Positions 1 through 5,840 of a stretch of DNA of 7,097 nucleotides are shown piece after piece (position 1 is the first letter of the stretch; the number at the start of each line of letters is the position of its first letter). The notes beneath the pieces are model-generated. The model did not search any database. It was not told the origin of the DNA and saw only the letters and a program-made list of their open reading frames with translations. The DNA is taken from the NCBI GenBank assembly GCA_020216625.1, contig JAIUYB010000111.1:1-7097 (forward strand), given 5' to 3'. The stretch is from Desulfarculus sp. (GTDB lineage: Bacteria > Desulfobacterota > Desulfarculia > Desulfarculales > Desulfarculaceae). Made by a program: the position numbers and the translations under genes.

Positions 1-1182
1 GTGGGCGATTGGTAAAAGCCTGATCCGGGGATCAATGGCCCGCAGGTCGCGATAGAAGCTTTCGCTGCGCGCGCGTTCGCCGTTGAGTTTGTAATCGAAG
101 ATGTTTGGGTATTCCTTGATGTAAAGCTCCCAGCCCGGGGGCAGGGCCTCAGCCAGCAGGGCCGTCGCGAGAAGCTGGTCGTTGTAGGCGTCGCCATTGG
201 GACAGGTGGTGTTCTCGGGCTGGTAGTGCAGGGGGAAATAGACGAAGGGTTTCTGGAAATCCACTTGATCGCACATGCCGGCGTAGAGCCTGGCCAGCTC
301 CCGCTTGCGTCGATAGGCGCCGCGTTTCATCAGCCGCCATTCCAGACCAGAGAAGGACGACTCCTCTATGGTCTTGCCCGGACGCTTGAGGTAGTTGGCC
401 GGAGCCGGTGCGGTGAAGAACCGATAGGCCTCGCGCAGCCCGGGCCACAGGCCGGCCACCGCCCGCTTGACCGCCTGGACGCCGCTTGGTTTTTCCCCGC
501 CCAAGCGGTCCAGGTAACGCCGGTAGGTGAGCAGGTAGTTGGCGTTGTCCAGGCGCGAGATGTGCTCGTAATGGCTCTGGGCGTGAGGGGGAAGTTCGAA
601 GGGTGGTGGCCCCTGGCGCAGACCGTCGCGATAGGCGGCCAGGATGTCCTCCGGGCCGGCCTCCATGTCCCAGAACAGGTAGAAGCGGTTGAAACCGGTG
701 GTGCCCACCATCAAGGTGGGGATGCCGCGCAGTTTGCACAAGCCATATACCACATAGTCGTAGATGGCGTGTGGGGTGACCGGGAAAAGCACCACCTGCG
801 GCCGCAGGTGGTCCAGAATCGCCGACCAGTAACGCAGATGCCGGTGATAAAGACGGACGCGTTCCGGATATAGAAATGCGCCGCCAGGATCCATGCGGTC
901 CATCATGGACAGGGCGGTGCATTGCTGCCAGGCCAGTTGATGCAGAAGCTCGGCTTCCAACGGCCGCTGGGGCAGCCTGGCGGCTTCCGGCGCTGGGATG
1001 CCGCGGATGGCCTCCACCACGTCCTGGGCCACCACCCCGGGATAATCGCGGCGGATCTCGGCCAGGCGGGCCTGGGAGGCGGTCCAATACAGCGGCGTCA
1101 ATACCCCACGCCGGCGCAACTCGGCAAAGGCGTCCATCCACAGCGGAGCGTGGAAGCCCAGGTAGAAGGCCCGAATGCTCAT
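1..1182 (-). CDS. GT-B-like capsule/surface polysaccharide biosynthesis protein, C-terminus cut by window edge
   Basis: The frame is open from an ATG at 1182 to the window edge, giving 394 codons with no stop; the C-terminus lies outside. It begins MSIRAFYLGFHAPLW. Around residues 131-165 an alternating strand/helix pattern (VVLFPVTPHAIYDYVVYGL, then GIPTLMVGTTGF) looks like the end of a GT-B N-terminal Rossmann half. Residues 313-323 (FVYFPLHYQPE) and 356-359 (KEYP) resemble the C-terminal half of capsule-synthesis/Kdo-transferase-like proteins, which carry similar 'P-L-HYQPE ... LY-KE-P' signatures. The likely role is cytoplasmic transfer or assembly of a surface sugar; donor and acceptor are unknown. 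The start follows the stop of the fusion gene by only 2 nt (TAA AG ATG) and has a weak Shine-Dalgarno sequence, so translational coupling is likely. A competing GTG-started frame on the same strand (149-1195) encodes a low-complexity Pro/Gly/Arg-rich product and is a shadow. The coding frame is sure; family placement is moderate and substrate unknown. Confidence 0.85.
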   Translation of the reverse strand, partial: MSIRAFYLGFHAPLWMDAFAELRRRGVLTPLYWTASQARLAEIRRDYPGVVAQDVVEAIRGIPAPEAARLPQRPLEAELLHQLAWQQCTALSMMDRMDPGGAFLYPERVRLYHRHLRYWSAILDHLRPQVVLFPVTPHAIYDYVVYGLCKLRGIPTLMVGTTGFNRFYLFWDMEAGPEDILAAYRDGLRQGPPPFELPPHAQSHYEHISRLDNANYLLTYRRYLDRLGGEKPSGVQAVKRAVAGLWPGLREAYRFFTAPAPANYLKRPGKTIEESSFSGLEWRLMKRGAYRRKRELARLYAGMCDQVDFQKPFVYFPLHYQPENTTCPNGDAYNDQLLATALLAEALPPGWELYIKEYPNIFDYKLNGERARSESFYRDLRAIDPRIRLLPIAH

Positions 1183-1184
1183 CT

Positions 1185-3797
1185 TTAGGCGACACTCAAG
1201 ACCGCGGCCAAGGGATTGGGTCCCGGAGGCACCAGGCCGTTTTCCAAAAGCTCGCCCATGAAGCGCAGCAGGAGAGGGTCATTGTACTTGCGGGCAATGA
1301 ACTGGGCGCCGAAGGGCAACCCTGTCGGGGAGACGAACAATGGCGCGCTCAGGGCGGGCAGGTGGGCCAGGGTCCAGATCAGGCTGGGGTCTGGAGTTTC
1401 CATCACCTCACGCAGAGGGGCCTGGCCGGCGGTGCTGAGGCTTAGGCCCACGTCCACCCCGGACATGATTCCGTCCATGGTCGCGATGACCTTTTCCTGA
1501 TCCTTGAGGGCTTGGCGGTATTGCTCGTTGCTGATGCCGCGCCCTCGGGCCACGCATTCGGCCATGATCGGTGAGAGCTCCCGCTGGTTCATGGCCTCGT
1601 TCTTGAAATAGTAGCTCAGCGCGAAGTCGTAGATGTTGACGTGGATCTGGTGGGCGCGTTCCATGATCTCGGGCCAGGCCGGCTCCACGACCTCCGCCAA
1701 GCCGCTGGCCGCCAGGCGCTGGGCCCATTGTTGCAACGCTTCCCGGGCGTAGTCCGGGGCCTGCTCCCAGGTGTGGGTGCGAAATAGCGCCACCCGCCAG
1801 GGTCGCCCGGTCGGTTTGGCCTGGCGCTGACGGTCGTTCAGGGCCGCATGGCTGATGGGATAATCGTCGCCCCTCACCCGCAGCGCCTCGAAGATCAGGG
1901 GGATGTCCTCCAGGTGGGTGGCTAAAAAGCCCAGAGTGTCCAGGCTGTCGGTGGTCTTGAGAGTGCCGGTGCGCGGCAGCAGCCCGAAGGACGGCTTGAA
2001 ACCATAAGCCCCGCAGAAGCTGGCCGGCCGGGAGATGGAGGCCCCGGTCTGGGTGCCTAGGTTGAGCGGGAACAGGCCCAGCACACTGGCCACCGCCGAC
2101 CCGCTGGAGGATGTTCCGGGGGTGTGGGCGGGATGGTGGGGGTTGATGGTATTACCCAGGGCATGCACCGCGAACTCGGCGGTGGCGGTTTTGGCCGCCA
2201 CCAGCCCCCCGGCCTGCTTGAGGTTGAAGACCACCCGGGCGTCGTTGCCCGGGGTGAAGTCCTTCCACTGCACGCTCCCCATCTGGGTGGGCAGGTCCTG
2301 GGTGTTGTAGACGTCCTTGACCCCGCAAGGGATCCCCTCCAGGGGGCGCGGCGGCAGGCCGGCCTCCAGGCGGGCCTGGCTCTGGGCGGCGGCCTTGAGC
2401 AGAAGCTCGGGGTCGAAGCTCTCCAGGGCCCGATAGGCCGGGTCCAGCTTCTCCACCTGGGCGATGCAGGCCCCGGCCACCTCCAGGGGCGAGAACTTGC
2501 CGGTGCGGTATCCCTCCACGACGCGGCCAATGCTAAAGCGCAGGAATATATCCGGGGTCACGGCTCCGTCCGGGGCCGAGGCGGACTCCACCGGCCCCTC
2601 CGCTGGACGCTCCCCGCCGGGAATCCGGCGCAACCGCTCCACCAGCTGCACCGGAAAGGGCCGGATGCGTTCGGCGTTGGGCCGGGGCTTGGGGTGGACG
2701 GGCAATTTCACGCCCTTCAGTGGGCCCATCTGTTGGGCGGCCATGATTTCGAAGAACTCCGCCTCGCTCAGGCCGGTGACCTCCAGGAAATAGTCCAGGG
2801 CCTCGGGCCGGATGGGGTCGCGCTGGCGGACCAGCTTGAAGGCCTCGGCCCGGCTGAGCAGGCCGGCGCGCACGTCGATGGAGCCCTCCAGGGTGCCGCG
2901 GGCGAAGCCTCGTTTCAAGTAACAAGTGAAGTCGTGCATCCCGGGCATCACGCACTCGGCGCTCTTGTAATGCTTGTAGCTGCCCTCGATCTCGGTCTCG
3001 CGCCAGCCGTAGGTGTCGCGTACGAACTCCATCTGACGTTCGGAGTCCCAGAACATGTAGTCGCCCAGGTGGATGCCGAAAACGCCCTTCTCCTCGCACT
3101 CCTGGGCCGAGGGCAACTGGAAGGGATGCACGTCGCGCCGGGAGATGTATTCACAGACCATGTCATCGGGGCTCTTCTTGGCCGAAACCCGGGTGAAGTA
3201 TTCACGATCGTATTTGATGGGCTCCAGATAGGTGGCCCGACCGGAGTTCTCGGCCACCGATTCCCCATAGATCAAAAGCGGGATGCCGAAGCGGGCCGCC
3301 ACCTGGAGGGGAAAGGCCCCGCAGCCGCTGTGGCAGTGCCAGCAGGTGTCGCCGATGGCCGAGATCGATTTCTTGGCCAGCCGGTTGACCAGCCCCCGGT
3401 TCGGGGTGAACATGATGTGGTCAAGATTGAAGGTCTCCAGCAGGTTCATCAGGTTGTACCAACCGGTCTCGCTATACCAGTTGTGGTTGAAGGTCACGGC
3501 CAGGGGCTTCATGCCGTAGACCTTGGTCAGCACATGGGCCTGGAACATGCTGTCCTTGCCGCCACTGATAGGCAGCAGGCAATCGTAGTTGTCACCGGCC
3601 TGGGCCTTGGCCCGGTCGAAGATCTCGCGCAAGGCCCGCTCCCGCGCCCGCCAGTCGATGTGCATTTTTTGTTCGGAGGATTGGCAGACCCGGCAGATGC
3701 CCACCTCGTCGAAGGAGGTGCCCTCCTCGGTCTCGGGCAGGCAGCAGCGGATGCAGTATTTTAGTTGCGGGAAAAGCGGCTCGGACTCGGTGGACAT
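1185..3797 (-). CDS. N-acetyl-sugar amidotransferase (PP-loop) fused to amidase-signature domain
   Basis: This 870-aa cytoplasmic protein has two complete enzyme domains. Residues 1-375 match the WbpG/PseA-type N-acetyl-sugar amidotransferases: a Zn-ribbon-like start (C15-x2-C18-C19 and C35-x2-C38), the ATP-pyrophosphatase loop SGGKDS at 78-83, and a second cysteine motif CWHCHSGC at 152-159. The family activates a sugar N-acetyl group with ATP and replaces its oxygen with ammonia nitrogen, giving an acetamidino group. Residues 376-418 are a Pro/Ala/Arg-rich linker. Residues 419-858 are an amidase-signature domain: catalytic Lys494 (PCGVKDV), cis-Ser563 (PGTSSSGSA) and nucleophile Ser587 (GTQTGASISRPA). 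The Lys-to-Ser and Ser-to-Ser spacings of 69 and 24 match malonamidase E2 as I recall it. The ATG has a good GAGGA site (3806-3810, 8-nt spacer). It starts 34 nt after the GNAT gene and ends 2 nt before the next gene. Each domain is about the size of a free-standing enzyme. Domain calls are strong; AS-domain supply of ammonia is inference, and hydrolysis of another amide is the main alternative. Confidence 0.93.
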   Translation of the reverse strand: MSTESEPLFPQLKYCIRCCLPETEEGTSFDEVGICRVCQSSEQKMHIDWRARERALREIFDRAKAQAGDNYDCLLPISGGKDSMFQAHVLTKVYGMKPLAVTFNHNWYSETGWYNLMNLLETFNLDHIMFTPNRGLVNRLAKKSISAIGDTCWHCHSGCGAFPLQVAARFGIPLLIYGESVAENSGRATYLEPIKYDREYFTRVSAKKSPDDMVCEYISRRDVHPFQLPSAQECEEKGVFGIHLGDYMFWDSERQMEFVRDTYGWRETEIEGSYKHYKSAECVMPGMHDFTCYLKRGFARGTLEGSIDVRAGLLSRAEAFKLVRQRDPIRPEALDYFLEVTGLSEAEFFEIMAAQQMGPLKGVKLPVHPKPRPNAERIRPFPVQLVERLRRIPGGERPAEGPVESASAPDGAVTPDIFLRFSIGRVVEGYRTGKFSPLEVAGACIAQVEKLDPAYRALESFDPELLLKAAAQSQARLEAGLPPRPLEGIPCGVKDVYNTQDLPTQMGSVQWKDFTPGNDARVVFNLKQAGGLVAAKTATAEFAVHALGNTINPHHPAHTPGTSSSGSAVASVLGLFPLNLGTQTGASISRPASFCGAYGFKPSFGLLPRTGTLKTTDSLDTLGFLATHLEDIPLIFEALRVRGDDYPISHAALNDRQRQAKPTGRPWRVALFRTHTWEQAPDYAREALQQWAQRLAASGLAEVVEPAWPEIMERAHQIHVNIYDFALSYYFKNEAMNQRELSPIMAECVARGRGISNEQYRQALKDQEKVIATMDGIMSGVDVGLSLSTAGQAPLREVMETPDPSLIWTLAHLPALSAPLFVSPTGLPFGAQFIARKYNDPLLLRFMGELLENGLVPPGPNPLAAVLSVA
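2589..2601 (-). promoter_or_regulatory. Possible internal ribosome site and GTG start in the fusion linker
   Basis: Within the interdomain linker, the minus strand reads GGAGG (2597-2601), a 5-nt spacer, then an in-frame GTG at 2591-2589 (Val403). Starting there would give a 468-aa free amidase, a normal length for the family. A second in-frame GTG lies at 2561-2559 (Val413) with a weaker GGAG too close to it. In GC-rich DNA such a match can arise by chance, so this is only a candidate for extra expression of the amidase half. Confidence 0.25.
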
Positions 3798-3831
3798 GAC
3801 AATCTTCCTCGTTGGGCGAAACCGACGCGGA

Positions 3832-4362
3832 CTATTCCCGGATCAGGCCGAACTCGATGACATCCAGGAATTGGCCGTGCTTGTAAATAGCCTGCCGCCG
3901 TCTGCCTTCCTCGCGCATCCCCAAGGCCAACGCCAGTTTGCGCATGCCGTGGTTGTCGGCGCTGGTTCCGCAATGGATGCGGTGCAGGTTCAACTCCTCC
4001 AGCCCGTGGCGCACCAGCAGGGCGCCGGCCTCCCGGCCCACGCCCAGTCCCCAGAAGGCCTTGTTGCCGATGACGATAGCGAACTCGGCGCTGCGGTTGA
4101 TCCAGTCGATGTTCTGCAAGGCGAGGTTGCCGATGTGCCGTTCCTGATCCTTCCAGACGATGGCCAGGGCCAGGGTGTCGCGGGAGGCGTTCAGGCGGTC
4201 CAGATAGGCCAGGTTGGCCGCCGCGCCGCCGGGAAAGCGATGATGGTTGTTGAAGCGGCAGACCTCCGGGTCGTTGAACCACTGGGCCCAATCACCGCTG
4301 GCGTCCTCGGCGCGCAACGCCCGCAAGTACAGGCGTTCGCCCATCAAAAATTCGTCGGGCAT
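3832..4362 (-). CDS. GNAT-family N-acetyltransferase (RimJ/RimL-like), probably sugar-amine acetylating
   Basis: A 176-aa cytoplasmic protein with the layout of the Acetyltransf_3 (RimJ/RimL-like) branch of GNAT enzymes, which move acetyl from acetyl-CoA to an amine. The start MGERLYLRALRAED (7-20) is the usual first strand and helix, WFNDPEV (28-34) is typical of the branch, HIGNLALQNID (76-86) forms the central strands, and the acetyl-CoA pyrophosphate loop lies at about 94-121 (FWGLGVGREAG at 103-113 corresponds to the Q/RxxGxG/A motif). N137 in TSADNHGMRKLALALGM (133-149) is the common late Asn before the CoA-binding helix. The start is supported by AGGGAGGG at 4368-4375, with 6 nt between its GGGAGG core and the ATG. 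Because it lies between an aminotransferase and an N-acetyl-sugar amidotransferase, it probably acetylates the amino sugar made by the first enzyme, as PseH or WbpD do in their pathways, though it is not shown to be either one. A protein or small-molecule amine is a less likely substrate. Confidence 0.88.
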   Translation of the reverse strand: MPDEFLMGERLYLRALRAEDASGDWAQWFNDPEVCRFNNHHRFPGGAAANLAYLDRLNASRDTLALAIVWKDQERHIGNLALQNIDWINRSAEFAIVIGNKAFWGLGVGREAGALLVRHGLEELNLHRIHCGTSADNHGMRKLALALGMREEGRRRQAIYKHGQFLDVIEFGLIRE

Positions 4363-4565
4363 TTCGGCCCTCCCTGGTTCAGGCTGGCCAGGGCGCGGGG
4401 CGATCTAGTCAGGCCCTTGCCCGTGGCCAAACTTCATCTTATCCCAGCGGCCAAAAATCGCAACCTTCGGAATAAGCTGCACACTCCGGGCGAACAGCCC
4501 CACCGGGTCGGCCCCATGCGGGGGCGCTGTCCGGGTTGTTTGCCGCTGCCCGCCCCTTCTCCCGC
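4363..4565. other. 203-nt intergenic region between aminotransferase and GNAT genes
   Basis: Apart from the candidate promoter and the GNAT ribosome site, this stretch holds a short GC inverted repeat (GCCCC, 5-nt loop, GGGGC at 4511-4525) just after the aminotransferase stop. No U-tract follows it on the minus strand, so it is not a convincing intrinsic terminator. I see no small gene with a good start site, and no tRNA or riboswitch that I recognise. Confidence 0.6.
4436..4463 (-). promoter_or_regulatory. Candidate sigma70-type promoter for the GNAT-fusion-capsule gene unit
   Basis: On the minus strand TTGCGA (4458-4463, 4/6 to the -35 consensus) is followed after 16 nt by TAAGAT (4436-4441, 4/6 to the -10 consensus). 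It sits in the only sizeable gap of the window, about 73 nt upstream of the GNAT start codon, in a locally AT-richer patch. It would drive the three downstream genes separately from the aminotransferase unit. Both boxes are imperfect and no experiment supports it. Confidence 0.4.
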
Positions 4566-5840
4566 CTAGGCCAGCTCCGCCCGCAGGCGGTGGACCTTGC
4601 GGATGGCCTCGGCCACCAGGTCGATCTGCCCCGGCCCCAGACCGGCGTGGATGGCGTTGGTGAAGAACAGCTCCTGGTAGTGCAGGCGCTCGCAGACCGG
4701 GCAGATGCCCTTGGCGTAGCTGACCGAGCCTTGGTAGAGCGGGCAGGCGAAGGGGCAGCCGGTCATGCCGTAGGCGATGCGCTCCTGGTAGATGGGGCTC
4801 AGGTAGATGGGCTTGACGTAACCCTCCACCGCCGGCAGGCCCTCGGCCCGCAGGGCGGCCACGAAGGCCGCGCGGGAGACGCCCAGGCGTTCTTGGTCGC
4901 AGCGCAGGGCGTAGAGATAGTAGCCATGGCTGGCTCCGGGGCGCACCACCGGCGGGATCAGGCCCTCCAGGCCGTTCAGGGCCTGGGTCAGGCGGGCGGC
5001 GTTGGCCTGGCGCTGGGCGGCCAGGGCGGCGACCTTCCGGAGCTGCTGGCGGGCGATGGCCGCCTCCAGCTCGGTCATGCGGAAGTTGAAGCCCACCAGG
5101 TCCACCAGGTTGGCGACGTGGGTGTCTTCGGCCACCACCTCGGCGTGGTTGCGGATCAGTTTGAGCCTTAAGGCCAGCTCGGGGTCGTCGGTGACCGCCA
5201 CCCCGCCCTCGCCGCATTGGATGGTCTTGTGATAGTTGAGGCTAAAGACCCCGATGTGGCCCATGGTCCCGGCCGGCCGGCCGTTGAGGCTGGCGCCGTA
5301 GGCCTGGGCCGCGTCCTCCACCACCACCAGGCCATGCTCCCGGGCCAGGGCCATGATGCCCTCCATCTCGGCCGGGTGGCCCAGGATATCCACCACCACG
5401 ATGGCCTTGGTGCGCGGGGTCAGCACCGCCTTGATGGTATCTGGGCTGATGCAGAAGGTCTCGGGGTCCACGTCGGCGAAGACCGGCACCGCGTTGTAGA
5501 TCATGGCGCAGGTGGCCGAGGCGGCCATGGTGTAGGGGCTGACCACCACCTCGTCGCCCGGACCCACCCCGGCCGCGCCCATGGCGGCGTAGAGGGCCGA
5601 GGTGGCCGAGTTCAGGGCCACCGCGTGGGCCACCCCGAAGTATTGGGCCCACTCGGCCTCCAACTGGCGCACCCCCGCCCCGCCCTCGAAGAACTCCCCG
5701 GCCACCGCCAGGTAGGACGAGAGCGAACCGCCCTCCATCACCTCCAGCACCGCCCGGGTCTCCTCCGGCCCCAGGGTGTGGTAGGCCGGCAGGGGGGAAT
5801 CGATGACCGGCCGGCCGCCGTGGATCGCCAACTTGCTCAT
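4566..5840 (-). CDS. DegT/DnrJ/EryC1/StrS-family PLP-dependent sugar aminotransferase
   Basis: The 424-aa product is a fold-type I PLP aminotransferase that would move an amino group, usually from glutamate, to a keto group of a nucleotide sugar in the cytoplasm. Visible landmarks, in order: the N-terminal GGRPVID (8-14); NSATSAL (77-83), the PLP-phosphate loop; PYTMAASA (102-109); VVVEDAAQAYG (172-182), with D176 for the pyridine nitrogen and Q179 stacking on the ring; SLNYHKTIQCGEGG (200-213), with K205 as the Schiff-base lysine; NFRMTELEAAI (252-262); and a C-terminal CPVCERLHYQEL (380-391). The intact K205 argues against a ColD-type dehydratase, where His replaces it. The ATG overlaps the TGA of the preceding gene by 4 nt and has a GAGGA site (5847-5851, 6-nt spacer), so the two genes are surely cotranscribed. 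The regiochemistry (C-2, C-3 or C-4) and sugar cannot be read from the sequence. Cysteines C362, C366, C380 and C383 cluster near the C-terminus. Confidence 0.94.
   Translation of the reverse strand: MSKLAIHGGRPVIDSPLPAYHTLGPEETRAVLEVMEGGSLSSYLAVAGEFFEGGAGVRQLEAEWAQYFGVAHAVALNSATSALYAAMGAAGVGPGDEVVVSPYTMAASATCAMIYNAVPVFADVDPETFCISPDTIKAVLTPRTKAIVVVDILGHPAEMEGIMALAREHGLVVVEDAAQAYGASLNGRPAGTMGHIGVFSLNYHKTIQCGEGGVAVTDDPELALRLKLIRNHAEVVAEDTHVANLVDLVGFNFRMTELEAAIARQQLRKVAALAAQRQANAARLTQALNGLEGLIPPVVRPGASHGYYLYALRCDQERLGVSRAAFVAALRAEGLPAVEGYVKPIYLSPIYQERIAYGMTGCPFACPLYQGSVSYAKGICPVCERLHYQELFFTNAIHAGLGPGQIDLVAEAIRKVHRLRAELA

Noticed and set aside
149..1195. 348-aa GTG-started reading frame on the minus strand overlapping the end of the fusion gene
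   Set aside because: The product is Pro/Gly/Arg/His-rich without any fold signature. The alternative minus-strand frame from 1182 is open for 394 codons to the edge and shows clear GT-B/capsule-type motifs.
2544..2675. Fusion as a result of frameshift or a lost stop codon in an assembly error
   Set aside because: The frame is continuous through a plausible flexible linker, both domains are full length with all motifs, and codon use does not change at the junction. A sequencing error cannot be fully excluded but is not needed to explain the data.
2124..3764. 546-aa reading frame on the plus strand
   Set aside because: It lies exactly antisense to the fusion gene, is rich in Gly/His/Val/Gln as antisense GC-rich frames are, and shows no domain. 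Long antisense frames are expected at this GC content.
4511..4525. Stem-loop after the aminotransferase gene as an intrinsic terminator
   Set aside because: The stem is only 5 bp and no run of T follows it on the minus strand.
4405..5217. 270-aa minus-strand frame reaching into the intergenic gap
   Set aside because: It is an out-of-frame Arg/Gly/Pro-rich shadow of the aminotransferase.
4566..5840. PLP-dependent sugar 3-dehydratase (ColD-like) instead of aminotransferase
   Set aside because: The Schiff-base lysine K205 is present in the SLNYHKT motif, whereas ColD-type enzymes have histidine there.
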